A stretch of 64,000 bases of DNA, from contig JACPUU010000011.1 of NCBI GenBank assembly GCA_016192075.1, forward strand, positions 62,001 through 126,000, given 5' to 3'. Origin of the DNA: Bacteroidota bacterium (GTDB lineage: Bacteria > Bacteroidota > Bacteroidia > Flavobacteriales_D > Crocinitomicaceae). The notes beneath the pieces are model-generated. The model was not told the origin of the DNA. It saw only the letters and a program-made list of their open reading frames with translations, and did not search any database. Position 1 is the stretch's first letter. Each line of letters opens with the position of its first letter. Of the stretch, positions 16,518-25,425 are shown piece by piece. A program made the position numbers and the translations under genes.

Positions 16518-16548
16518 GTTTTTGGTCGATTTTGATTCGTTTTTGGTC
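16518..16548. repeat. paired direct repeats 21 bp apart upstream of the fabH promoter
   Basis: GTTTTTGGTC occurs at 16518-16527 and again at 16539-16548, exactly 21 bp (two helical turns) apart, just upstream of the -7 box at 16496-16503. The spacing suits a dimeric activator or a tandem binding site. Confidence 0.5.
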
Positions 16549-16571
16549 TAAAATTGATGTTTTCTAAAAAC

Positions 16572-16618
16572 AAAAAAGGATAATTGCAATCTGCTCATAG
16601 CAGATGCAACTACCCTTT
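16572..16618 (-). terminator. terminator after rpmF
   Basis: An imperfect hairpin pairs AAAGG...TTGCAATCTGC with GCAGATGCAA...CCTTT around a 5-nt loop. On the minus strand it is followed by six T. It separates the lap-pdxA-DUF177-rpmF operon from fabH. Confidence 0.65.
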
Positions 16619-16672
16619 CTTTAATAATTGTAGATTATCCCTGTATGCCTAAAGCTAACAGGCAAGGCTGGT

Positions 16673-16864
16673 TTAGATAGCCACTTCTTTCTCCATTACT
16701 ACTTTTCCTTTGTAGTAAAGTTTACCTTCATGCCAGTGTGCACGGTGAAAAAGGTGTGGTTGCCCGGTTGTCGGACAAGTAGCAATATTATTCACTACGG
16801 CTTTATCGTGAGTTCTTCTTTTATCTCTTCTGGTTTTTGAGATCTTTCTTTTAGGATGTGCCAT
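16673..16864 (-). CDS. rpmF: 50S ribosomal protein L32
   Basis: A 63-residue basic ribosomal protein with the diagnostic start [21 protein letters not shown] single cysteine (ATCPTTG) remains of the zinc-binding set. It lies 6 bp after the DUF177 gene, its usual partner in bacteria. Confidence 0.97.
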   Translation of the reverse strand: MAHPKRKISKTRRDKRRTHDKAVVNNIATCPTTGQPHLFHRAHWHEGKLYYKGKVVMEKEVAI

Positions 16865-16870
16865 TGCCTG

Positions 16871-17467
16871 CTATTTTTTATTCTTGTTATTATTATTCTT
16901 CTTTAACTGTTTAAGCGCCGCCCAACGCGGATCTATTTCTTCTTCTTCTTTCTTTGATACGTTTGACTCGTTTTCCTGTTTGCCAGACCGACGGACTTTT
17001 TTAGCCGGTTGCTCTTCTACCATCAGGTACTTGTCCATACTCTTCAACATCTCCTGGTTGCATTTGCCCTCAGGATGTACTCTGCGCACGGGAAGCAGTA
17101 AACATGTAAATTCATAAACCGGATGGGTAATGTCAATTTCGGTTTCGTTTGGAAAAACAACCACCACATTTTCATCATCCAGCTCTTCATCACCGAATTT
17201 GTAGATCAAATTTGAACTGCCGTTAACGGACATGTCAAAATAATCAGTACACCGGTCACACATTACATTTACTTTCCCTGCAATCTCAAAGTCTGCAATC
17301 ATCATGGTTGGCTTTTTTTCAAGCACCAGCCTGACTTTTAATGCTGCATCTTTAATTTCAGAGTAATCAAGTTGCTCAAAGAACTTTTTCCCTATTTCGA
17401 ACGTGAATTCGTGCTTGCCGTCTGTAAGGCCAGTAAATCCGATTTTGTATTCACTTTTTTTACCCAC
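16871..17467 (-). CDS. DUF177 (YceD-type) protein
   Basis: A 198-residue cytoplasmic protein of the DUF177/YceD family, which is linked to large-subunit rRNA maturation and nearly always precedes rpmF. The core has the CxxC of VMCDRCTDYFDM and EIDITHPVYEFTCLLLPVRRVHPEGKCN. The GTG at 17467 (MGKKSEYKIGFTGLTDGKHEF) fits the family N-terminus; a longer TTG start at 17488 adds residues not seen in relatives. The lysine-rich tail is disordered. Confidence 0.85.
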   Translation of the reverse strand: MGKKSEYKIGFTGLTDGKHEFTFEIGKKFFEQLDYSEIKDAALKVRLVLEKKPTMMIADFEIAGKVNVMCDRCTDYFDMSVNGSSNLIYKFGDEELDDENVVVVFPNETEIDITHPVYEFTCLLLPVRRVHPEGKCNQEMLKSMDKYLMVEEQPAKKVRRSGKQENESNVSKKEEEEIDPRWAALKQLKKNNNNKNKK

Positions 17468-17532
17468 GTCCCAAAAAGAGAAGCGCAAAGGTATTAATAA
17501 AATCCTGAATTCAGCCTCCCGGCCTAAAATTT

Positions 17533-18582
17533 CTACTTGACCGGGGCCTGTTTTTGCAATGCTCCGTCCTGCAACTTCTTGTAATTCAGTCTTTTTTCAT
17601 AAATATCGAGTGCCAGGTAATAGGCATTTCTGAAGGAGTTTGGAGATGCTTTGTCTTTACCGGCAATGTCATACGCGGTTCCATGATCAGGCGATGTACG
17701 CACAATTGGCAGGCCGGCTGTAAAATTTACCCCCTCGTCAAACGAGATGGATTTAAAGCCTGTAAGCCCCTGATCATGATACATAGCCAATATGGCATCA
17801 AAATTTTTAAGGTTTGATGAGCCAAAGAAACCGTCTGCTGAATACGGCCCAAAAACGATCTCACCCTCTTCTCTGAATTTCTGAACCACCGGAATGATGG
17901 TATCAATTTCTTCATTGCCCAGGGTACCTTTGTCACCGGCATGGGGGTTTAGCCCCAACACGGCTATGCGCGGTTTATTAATCATAAAGTCTTTTTTCAG
18001 CGTGGCCAGCAACAGGCGCAGTTTTTGCTCAATGCGCTCTTTGGTGATCAAAGCCGGAACATCTTTCAGCGGAACGTGACCTGTTACAACCCCTACCCTT
18101 AAATCACCCGCTACCATTAGCATCAGTACATCTTTAGCCTCTGAAATATGCGCCAGATATTCGGTGTGACCGGGAAATTCAAAACCGGCTTCACGCACAC
18201 AATCTTTATTAATAGGCGCTGTTACCAATACATCAATACGGTTACTTTTTAAATCAGCTACCGCAGCCTGCAAAGACTTCAGCGCATATTTACCGCCATT
18301 GGCATTTTTTTCACCCAACACAATATTTACCTCTTCATCCCAACAATTGATCAGGTTAATTTTTTTAGCCTTTGCCTCTGTTGCATCTTTAATCACCAGG
18401 TAATTGAACTCATTCTGGTTAAGTGCTTTTTTATGAAACGAAAAGGTTTTGGAACTGCCATAAATAACCGGAATTGAGTTGGCATAAACCAAGGGATCAT
18501 TCAGGGTTTTTATAATTACTTCAATACCGATACTGTTGACATCTCCAACAGTTATTCCTACTCTGACTGGTTTATTCTCCAT
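17533..18582 (-). CDS. pdxA: 4-hydroxythreonine-4-phosphate dehydrogenase
   Basis: Oxidises 4-phosphohydroxythreonine in the DXP-dependent pathway to pyridoxal phosphate. The 349-residue protein starts VGITVGDVNSIGIEVI and contains TAPINKDCVREAGFEFPGHTEYLA (metal-binding His in GHTE), LGLNPHAGDKG, and MYHDQGLTGFK with the second His. Full length. It lies 3 bp after lap and 66 bp before the DUF177 gene. Confidence 0.95.
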   Translation of the reverse strand: MENKPVRVGITVGDVNSIGIEVIIKTLNDPLVYANSIPVIYGSSKTFSFHKKALNQNEFNYLVIKDATEAKAKKINLINCWDEEVNIVLGEKNANGGKYALKSLQAAVADLKSNRIDVLVTAPINKDCVREAGFEFPGHTEYLAHISEAKDVLMLMVAGDLRVGVVTGHVPLKDVPALITKERIEQKLRLLLATLKKDFMINKPRIAVLGLNPHAGDKGTLGNEEIDTIIPVVQKFREEGEIVFGPYSADGFFGSSNLKNFDAILAMYHDQGLTGFKSISFDEGVNFTAGLPIVRTSPDHGTAYDIAGKDKASPNSFRNAYYLALDIYEKRLNYKKLQDGALQKQAPVK

Positions 18583-18585
18583 GAA

Positions 18586-19986
18586 TTATTTTCCGGATAA
18601 AAATTCTACTAATAATCTGACACCGCAGCCGGTTCCCCCAAGTCCGCGGTATGAGTCTTTTGCATTGTTAAATGCGGGGCCTGCAATATCCAGGTGAATG
18701 TACGGATAATCTGTAAAATGCTCAAGAAACTTGCCGGCAGTAATCATTCCGGCAAAAGAACCGCCAATGTTTTTCATGTCCGCAATGGTTGATTTCATTT
18801 CATCTTTATACTCATCCCAGAAAGGGAATTGTACCACGCGATCATGTGTTGCAAAGCCGGCTTTACTCAATGCATCAAATTCTTCCTGGTCAGCATTTCC
18901 CATGGCAATGGTTGCATGCGGGCCAATGGCGGCAGCGGCAGCACCTGTTAAGGTTGCAGCATCAATTACCAGTTCAGGTTTGTATTTTTTTGCATAAGCC
19001 AATGCATCTGCCAGAATCATGCGGCCTTCAGCATCTGTATTTAATACTTCAATGGTTGTTCCGTCAAACATGGTAATAACGTCTCCAGGGGTATAGGCAT
19101 TTCCACCCGGGCGGTTATCCGTAGATGGAATAAGGCTGATAATGTGAAGGGGTAAGCCCAGTTTTGCCACGGCAATAATTGTTGCAGCAACGGTAGCAGC
19201 ACCTGACATATCACATTTCATAGAATCCATAGATCCTTTGGTGGGTTTAAGACTCAACCCGCCGGTATCATAAACAACCCCTTTGCCAACCAGTATGATT
19301 GGTTTTTTATTGGTGTATTTTTTTGGTTTATATTCCAGAATGGTAAATGTGGCCGGGTCAACCGAACCCTTGTTTACGGCCAGCAATCCACCCATTTTTA
19401 ATGATTCAATTTTTGCCTGACCCAATACCTCTGCTTTAACCGTTGTACCCTTGCATTTTTTTACTATTTCAGCAGCTAATTGCTCAGCCGTCAGGTAGGA
19501 TACCGGTTCATTGATCAGATCTCTGGCCCAAAGCGTAGCGTCTGTAATTTTTTCAAGCCGGTCAGCATTTACCGCTTTATTGTCATACGAAACCGCTTTG
19601 ATTTTTTGTTTTTTGGGTTTGGTAAAATATTTTGAAAACTCATACGAACTCAGCACAAAACCTTCAATAAATAATTCCTGCGCTTTTGAAGATTCGCCTG
19701 TTATGTGAAGTGATTCACAGGTGTCTTTTGCTGCTTCAAATACTTTAAACCCCAGGTGTCTGAGTTTCTCTTTTGCAGCATCTTTTTTCAGATCTTCTAC
19801 TTTGCAGAACATGGTTACTTTACCAAACTGATTCAGCAAAACAAAGTTGTCATCTTTAAGGGTACTTTTTAAAAAAGCTACCTGATCTTTGGTTAATTTA
19901 TACCCGTCGAATTTATCTTTTTCGTTTACCAGGTAAACGGTATTTTCTGATTGTGCTTTTGCAGCAAATTTTGGAAAGAGATACAT
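18586..19986 (-). CDS. leucyl aminopeptidase (M17)
   Basis: A cytosolic di-zinc aminopeptidase. The C-terminal catalytic domain has the metal ligands Lys235 and Asp240 (LVGKGVVYDTGG), Asp259 (MKCDMSG) and Asp318/Glu320 in the signature NTDAEGRMILAD, with Arg322. The N-terminal 160 residues form the regulatory domain. Length (466) is normal. It is first in the operon lap-pdxA-DUF177-rpmF. There is no signal peptide. Confidence 0.94.
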   Translation of the reverse strand: MYLFPKFAAKAQSENTVYLVNEKDKFDGYKLTKDQVAFLKSTLKDDNFVLLNQFGKVTMFCKVEDLKKDAAKEKLRHLGFKVFEAAKDTCESLHITGESSKAQELFIEGFVLSSYEFSKYFTKPKKQKIKAVSYDNKAVNADRLEKITDATLWARDLINEPVSYLTAEQLAAEIVKKCKGTTVKAEVLGQAKIESLKMGGLLAVNKGSVDPATFTILEYKPKKYTNKKPIILVGKGVVYDTGGLSLKPTKGSMDSMKCDMSGAATVAATIIAVAKLGLPLHIISLIPSTDNRPGGNAYTPGDVITMFDGTTIEVLNTDAEGRMILADALAYAKKYKPELVIDAATLTGAAAAAIGPHATIAMGNADQEEFDALSKAGFATHDRVVQFPFWDEYKDEMKSTIADMKNIGGSFAGMITAGKFLEHFTDYPYIHLDIAGPAFNNAKDSYRGLGGTGCGVRLLVEFLSGK

Positions 19987-20006
19987 TTTGATTGAATTTT
20001 ATACGG

Positions 20007-20014
20007 TAAAGGTA
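20007..20014 (-). promoter_or_regulatory. -7 promoter box of lap
   Basis: TACCTTTA on the minus strand is one base off TAnnTTTG, 20 bp before the lap ATG. Just upstream lies a nearly pure purine tract on the plus strand (20024-20061, one pyrimidine). The rest of the 147-bp gap shows nothing. Confidence 0.35.
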
Positions 20015-20133
20015 TCTATTTTTAAGGGAAGAGGCAAAAGGGAAAAGGAAAGAGGAAAAAATCAACGGGAGAACGAGCATGGGAATAATCAGACCAGCGG
20101 GTAGTATGCAAACACGTTTTGCGTTTTGCCGGC

Positions 20134-20460
20134 TTAAAACCAGCTGAAATATTCAAAGCCGGCATAAACACCATCTTCTCTTTTTTCGAGCGGATAATTG
20201 TCCAGGTAAAGACCGCCGCCGCGGCCGGTTTTTAGATCAAACCCATAATGGTGCCAGGGGCAAACGATATAGCCGTTTTCACAACTTGCTTCATCCAGCC
20301 GCATTCCCTGGTGCGGGCACTTGTTTTTTACCAGGAAAAATTCACCCCGGTGTTTCACCAGCAGCAGCGAAAGGTTGTTAAACGAAATCGGGTGAACTTC
20401 TTTCCCGCGCATGCGTTGCTCTATTTCATCCAGTGAACCGGCCAGTTTTAACCATTTCAT
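20134..20460 (-). CDS. Rieske [2Fe-2S] ferredoxin-like protein
   Basis: A protein of about 108 residues with the Rieske cluster motif C-x-H-x16-C-x2-H (CPHQGMRLDEAS...CPWHHYGF). Its small size fits soluble Rieske ferredoxins such as the NirD or BphF type rather than a cytochrome bc subunit. It has no signal peptide or membrane anchor. The ATG at 20460 (MKWLKLAGSLDEIEQ) is preferred; an in-frame start at 20490 is possible. It is a stand-alone gene, so the electron partner is unknown. Confidence 0.85.
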   Translation of the reverse strand: MKWLKLAGSLDEIEQRMRGKEVHPISFNNLSLLLVKHRGEFFLVKNKCPHQGMRLDEASCENGYIVCPWHHYGFDLKTGRGGGLYLDNYPLEKREDGVYAGFEYFSWF

Positions 20461-20722
20461 TTTTGTAGAGAACATACGCTCAAAAATCAATTTTAACCTA
20501 AGGTAGGCTTTTCTGTAACCTTTTTCAAGGAATCGTTATAGAAGCGAATGAGGAGGGTTTGATTGCAGTGGGGACTGCAATCGCTGAGTGATCTACCGCA
20601 GTTATATCCTATAGCGGTGGATTTGAGACGGAGCCGGTTTCTGAAGGATGCTATATCCTTAAGAACCGTGCTGCCAGTCTCAAGTTTCAATACCTGCAAA
20701 ATTTCCTTTGAAGATTTACGTA

Positions 20723-20730
20723 TATCTTTA
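20723..20730 (+). promoter_or_regulatory. -7 promoter box of the large outer-membrane protein gene
   Basis: TATCTTTA is one base off the consensus and lies 18 bp before the preferred GTG start at 20749, giving a very short leader. This argues against the longer reading frame that begins at 20563. Confidence 0.35.
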
Positions 20731-20748
20731 GGATACCTATTCCTCTCT

Positions 20749-23700
20749 GTGAATCTGAATTTACGCTATATCATTGGTGCTGTTTTTTTGCTGTGTTGCT
20801 TGTCTGGTTCAGGTCAGACAGGCATTACAAAAGTTATGGCCGTATCACGTGATACGATTCAGTTTGACACGGTAGCTGTTTACCGCACGGGTTTTGAGCT
20901 GCGCACCGGTGAAACGCTGCTCACCGAAACAGATTATTACCTGGATCCCATACACGCAAAACTGGTGTTTAAAACAGTACCCGTGTCAGAAACTTTTACA
21001 GTGACCTATGAGCGAATGCCGCTTGATTTCAGCATGGCCTTCAATCACAAATCAACCAACCTTATTATTTCAGATACGGTTCAGAATTTTGAACCCTTTA
21101 TTTATTCTGTTTCTACCGGCAATACAACCGATGATTTATTCGGATCATCCAAACTGAATAAACAGGGAAGCATTTCACGCGGTATTACGGTAGGCAACGC
21201 GCAAAGTCTTTCCTTACAATCAACCTTAAACCTGCAGTTAGACGGGCAAATTGCACCCAACCTGTACATGAAAGGATCTATTTCAGATGACAACGTTCCG
21301 TTTCAGCCCGAAGGCAATACCCAAAAACTGCAGGAGTTTGACCAGGTTTACCTGAAAGTATACAATGACAATTTTGCCGTTATTGGCGGTGATTTCTGGC
21401 TGTATAAACCCACCGGCTATTTTCTGAATTATACCAAACGAACACAGGGTGTTTCGCTGGAGGCCTATCACCCGATAACGATAGGCCTGGCTGACGGTAA
21501 AGCAAATCATAAAATAAGCGGTGCTTTTTCGAAGGGCAAATTTTCACGCAACATTGTGCAGGGCATTGAAGGTAACCAGGGACCTTACAAATTAAAAGGT
21601 GCTGAAAACGAAACGTATATTGTTGTGCTTGCCGGAACTGAAAAGGTATACGTAGATGGTAAATTATTAACCCGCGGGCAGGAGTTTGATTACGTGATTG
21701 ATTATAATACCGCTGAAATTACATTTACCGCCAACCAGCTGATCACAAAAGATAAACGGATCATTGTAGAATTTCAATATTCTGACCTCAATTATGCACG
21801 ATCACTTTTTGCTTACAGTGCTGAGTTTAAAACAGACAAAATTCACACCTGGATTAATTTTTATTCAGAGCAGGACGCCAAAAATCAAACCATTCAGCAA
21901 AACCTGACAGACGACAAACGCACCATACTGGCTGATGCCGGTGACAGCCTGCTGGCCGCCTACTCAAACAGCATTGACAGCGTTGGGTTTTACGACGGCC
22001 GTGTACTTTATGCCCTGATTGACAGCCTGGGTTATGATTCTGTATTGGTGTTTACCGTTAATCCTGATTCTGCTTTTTACCAGGCGTCTTTTTTATATGT
22101 AGGTGCGGGGAATGGTGATTACGTTTTTGACCGCTTTACTGCCAATGGAAAAGTGTACAAATGGGTTATGCCAATTGCCGGTGTTTCACAGGGAGAGTAT
22201 GCGCCCATTCAGCTGCTAATTGCTCCGCAGCGCAAACAAATGTATGTGGTAGGGTCAGCCTACCAGTTTAATGAGCACATGCAATCGTCTGTTGAAATAG
22301 CCATGTCTGACTTTGATAAAAACACATTTTCAGCATTGCACAATGATGACAACCGGGGTTATGCCGTTAAATGGAAATGGAAATCAGATCACGGGCTGGG
22401 TGAAAAGTGGACGCTCAGATCAAACGCCAATTTTGAATTTACAGATGTTAACTTTCAACCCATTCAGTGGTTTCGTGATGTAGAATTTGACCGCGACTGG
22501 AATGTGCGAAACCTGCCCTACACCGGACATCAGTTTTTATCTTCAGCAGGGCTGAAACTGGTTGGCAAAAACAACGGTGGTATTGGCTATGATTTTGAAA
22601 ATTTTACCTGGGGCACAGATTATACCGGGTACCGGAATAACCTCGATATCAACCTGCACAAAAAGGGGTTTTCATACCTGGCAGATGCCTCCTGGCTTAT
22701 CTCTTCAGGTACGCAAAAAACATCTTACATGCGCCACAATCAAACCATTTCACACAACAGCCGGTTTATCAAAATTGGTTTTGAAGACATTCACGAATGG
22801 AATGAAAAAAAGACCGACAGCACGTCGTATCTTTCTACAGCATCGTATCGGTTTTATGACTGGAAAGTATCACTCTCCACATCTGATTCTATCCAAAACA
22901 AAATTGGTATTTACTACCGTGAGCGGTATGACTGGTTCAGTGATTCAACACGCCTGAATCAGGCCACACGCGCACAAAATATTGGCATTGAATCTGACCT
23001 GGGAAGAAATCCAAATTCCAATTTACGCATCACGCTCAACTACCGTTTTCTGGATGTACTTGACACCACCCTTTTTACCGGACAACCCGAAAATACGCTG
23101 CTGGGAAGGCTTGAGCACATGGCCCGTTTGTGGAAAGGTGCTGTACTTGCTACTACATTTTACGAAGCCGGATCAGGCCTTGAACTTAAACGTGAATTTA
23201 TTTACCTGGAGGTAAACCCCGGACAAGGTACCTACACCTGGATTGATTATAACGGTGATGGTATAAAAGATTTGGGTGAATTTGAAATTGCCGTTTTTAC
23301 AGATCAGGGAAATTACATTCGTGTTTTCATTCCAACCAATACCTATGTGCGCACCTACTCCAACCAATTCTCAACCAGTTTGATTTTAAGTCCTGAAAGG
23401 CTCTGGAATTCATCCAAAGGAATAAAGAAAATTCTGTCCCGTTTCAGCAATCAAACCATCTATAAAATCAACCGGAAAACAAGCTACGAAAATAACCTGG
23501 AGGCGTTGAATCCGTTTTTATATTCCATTGCAGATACCAGCCTGGTTGCCATGTCTACATCATTCAGAAATACCTTTTATTTCAACAAAACCAGTTCTGT
23601 TTTTGGTGCTACCTATTCGTACCAGGAAAATGGCTCCAAAATTTTATTGTCAAACGGGTTTGATTCACGCCTGCACACCTTTCATGACATGCGGCTGCGA

Positions 23701-24195
23701 TGGAATATCAGCAAAGTATATAACCTGCGTATTAATGGCTTACTCGGCCGCAAAAAAAGTTCAAGTGACTACGCTGCCGGCCGTGACTATTTCATTGAAT
23801 ATTTTGAAATTGAGCCGGCTTTTTCATACCAGCCAGGCACGGCATTCAGGATTGGTATTACCGGAAAATACACTGAAAAAGCCAACAACTCTGACCTTGC
23901 TGAAACCGCCATTTTGCGTAACGTGGGACTTGAATTGCGTTTGAACCAGGCACAAAAGGGCAGTTTTTCAGCACAGCTGAATTTCATTGTTATTTCCTAT
24001 AACGGTAACACCAATTCATCCCTTGCGTTTGAAATGCTGGAGGGTTTGAAACCGGGTAATAACCTGACCTGGGGCATATCTTACCAACGCAAGGTTGCAC
24101 AAAATTTACAGTTGAATTTTACGTACACCGGGCGTAAATCAGAGGGCAATAATGCCATTCATTCAGGTGGAATGGAGCTGCGGGCATTTTTCTGA
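20749..24195 (+). CDS. very large outer-membrane beta-barrel-like protein of unknown function
   Basis: About 1148 residues from a GTG at 20749, chosen because it gives a signal peptide (NLRYIIGAVFLLCCLSGSGQ); the frame is open back to 20563 without one. The N-terminal quarter holds repeated beta-rich domains (YVDGKLLTRGQEFDYVIDYN, as in plug- or usher-like Bacteroidota proteins). The long C-terminal part has aromatic-rich alternating strands ending in GGMELRAFF, an outer-membrane insertion-type terminus. A calcium-loop-like DYNGDGIKDLGEFE occurs near residue 835. No enzyme motif is seen. The architecture recalls SprA-like envelope proteins, but I cannot assign it. Confidence 0.7.
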   Translation: MNLNLRYIIGAVFLLCCLSGSGQTGITKVMAVSRDTIQFDTVAVYRTGFELRTGETLLTETDYYLDPIHAKLVFKTVPVSETFTVTYERMPLDFSMAFNHKSTNLIISDTVQNFEPFIYSVSTGNTTDDLFGSSKLNKQGSISRGITVGNAQSLSLQSTLNLQLDGQIAPNLYMKGSISDDNVPFQPEGNTQKLQEFDQVYLKVYNDNFAVIGGDFWLYKPTGYFLNYTKRTQGVSLEAYHPITIGLADGKANHKISGAFSKGKFSRNIVQGIEGNQGPYKLKGAENETYIVVLAGTEKVYVDGKLLTRGQEFDYVIDYNTAEITFTANQLITKDKRIIVEFQYSDLNYARSLFAYSAEFKTDKIHTWINFYSEQDAKNQTIQQNLTDDKRTILADAGDSLLAAYSNSIDSVGFYDGRVLYALIDSLGYDSVLVFTVNPDSAFYQASFLYVGAGNGDYVFDRFTANGKVYKWVMPIAGVSQGEYAPIQLLIAPQRKQMYVVGSAYQFNEHMQSSVEIAMSDFDKNTFSALHNDDNRGYAVKWKWKSDHGLGEKWTLRSNANFEFTDVNFQPIQWFRDVEFDRDWNVRNLPYTGHQFLSSAGLKLVGKNNGGIGYDFENFTWGTDYTGYRNNLDINLHKKGFSYLADASWLISSGTQKTSYMRHNQTISHNSRFIKIGFEDIHEWNEKKTDSTSYLSTASYRFYDWKVSLSTSDSIQNKIGIYYRERYDWFSDSTRLNQATRAQNIGIESDLGRNPNSNLRITLNYRFLDVLDTTLFTGQPENTLLGRLEHMARLWKGAVLATTFYEAGSGLELKREFIYLEVNPGQGTYTWIDYNGDGIKDLGEFEIAVFTDQGNYIRVFIPTNTYVRTYSNQFSTSLILSPERLWNSSKGIKKILSRFSNQTIYKINRKTSYENNLEALNPFLYSIADTSLVAMSTSFRNTFYFNKTSSVFGATYSYQENGSKILLSNGFDSRLHTFHDMRLRWNISKVYNLRINGLLGRKKSSSDYAAGRDYFIEYFEIEPAFSYQPGTAFRIGITGKYTEKANNSDLAETAILRNVGLELRLNQAQKGSFSAQLNFIVISYNGNTNSSLAFEMLEGLKPGNNLTWGISYQRKVAQNLQLNFTYTGRKSEGNNAIHSGGMELRAFF

Positions 24196-24261
24196 TTGTT
24201 GCCATTACATTCAAAAAAAACTACGTTGAATTCACGAAAATTGTACGTGTTTAAAGAACCA

Positions 24262-25425
24262 TTACAATTTCACAATCTTTTGCGAAATGCCGTCGTAGGT
24301 AAGCAGGTAGATGCCTTTTGACAGAGAAGAAAGATCTAATAACGTGTTGTGATTTACAATTTGTTTTTCCAGCACAAGCTGGCCTGACAGATTCATTATC
24401 CGCAGCATTGAACCAGGATTTTCAGTACTGAAACTGAGTTGATCGTTTACCGGATTGGGGTAATATTTAAACGCTGTTTGCAACTTAGTTTGCAGCCCGA
24501 CATCTCCATTCACTGAAATATAATTGGTGTAAAGCAACTGATCATTTCTGGACTCAAAATAGCCTACCTGAATATCTACATCTGTTACAGCAGTGGGTGT
24601 CAGCAGTACCTCATACCGCTCACCGGGAAAAACAAAAAGTGTATCACAGGCATACGGCACCGGCAAAATGCGCCCGTCACTGAGGTACGCAATGGCATTC
24701 AATTCTTCGGGAAAAATGTAACGTGTTTTAGAATACCCCATGCTGCTCAGCCGCAATAAAACAGAATCGCCGGGATAGGCTGTAACCTGGTGATCCGGAT
24801 CCGTCGTCAGTGAATTTCCGGAGAGTCCGTTGATCATAAAATAATCCATCACCAACAGGTTAAGCGGGCCTGGACTCAGCGGATTTTCATTCAGTGATTT
24901 GTCCATATCCGTTGCCAGAAAAACAAATTCATTCTGATATGACGGGCCGCCCGGGTAAATTAAATTTTGCTCCGGAAAATTCTTTACCACAATAACGCCA
25001 TACATACCCATTGTCAGGTGCAGGGTTGTTAATACGTGACAGTGGTATAAAAAGGATCCGGTGTTTTTGGCTACAAAGTGATATACTGTCGAGTCCCAGG
25101 GGTCCACTGCCGGAGAGGTTGCAGGTACACCATCTTCAGACGTGCTTACATCGAGCCCATGCAAATGAATGGTGTGGTCTTCAGGTGACATGTTGTGAAA
25201 ATGAATTTCAACCGTATCACCCAGGTTAAATTCCAAAACTGGTCCGGGTAATTGTGCCTGGTATGCGCCCGATGGCTTAATAATTCCATACCCCCACATT
25301 TCCACAGAACCGCCGCCATCCAGAAAATGCGTTTCATTCATTTCAGCAGCCAGGTGCACAATTTTTGTTTGTGAATACCCGGCCAGGCCAGCCGCTAAAA
25401 TGATATGAAGCAAAAAATATCTCAT
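24262..25425 (-). CDS. secreted multicopper-oxidase subunit with T9SS sorting domain (contains the type-1 copper site)
   Basis: A 387-residue exported protein (signal peptide MRYFLLHIILAAGLAGYSQ). Cupredoxin domain 1 (about 25-150) has IHLHG (His87, His89) and YHCHVLTTLHLTMGM (His128, Cys129, His130, His136 and Met), that is two HxH motifs plus a type-1 copper set. A second cupredoxin fold without visible ligands spans about 150-305. A T9SS type A C-terminal domain follows (YYPNPVNDQLSFS to KGIYLLTYDG). It overlaps the upstream gene by 4 bp, and that gene supplies the other two HxH motifs. Substrate unknown. Confidence 0.75.
   Translation of the reverse strand: MRYFLLHIILAAGLAGYSQTKIVHLAAEMNETHFLDGGGSVEMWGYGIIKPSGAYQAQLPGPVLEFNLGDTVEIHFHNMSPEDHTIHLHGLDVSTSEDGVPATSPAVDPWDSTVYHFVAKNTGSFLYHCHVLTTLHLTMGMYGVIVVKNFPEQNLIYPGGPSYQNEFVFLATDMDKSLNENPLSPGPLNLLVMDYFMINGLSGNSLTTDPDHQVTAYPGDSVLLRLSSMGYSKTRYIFPEELNAIAYLSDGRILPVPYACDTLFVFPGERYEVLLTPTAVTDVDIQVGYFESRNDQLLYTNYISVNGDVGLQTKLQTAFKYYPNPVNDQLSFSTENPGSMLRIMNLSGQLVLEKQIVNHNTLLDLSSLSKGIYLLTYDGISQKIVKL

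Noticed and set aside
20493-20699. A 68-codon minus-strand frame between the Rieske gene and the large outer-membrane gene.
   Set aside because: It starts inside the divergent promoter region, has no recognisable features and overlaps the predicted -7 box.
24262-25425. Considered as a copper nitrite reductase (NirK).
   Set aside because: The type-1 ligand spacing differs from NirK, HLHG and HCH resemble laccase-type motifs, and the partner gene supplies the other HxH motifs; no denitrification genes are nearby.
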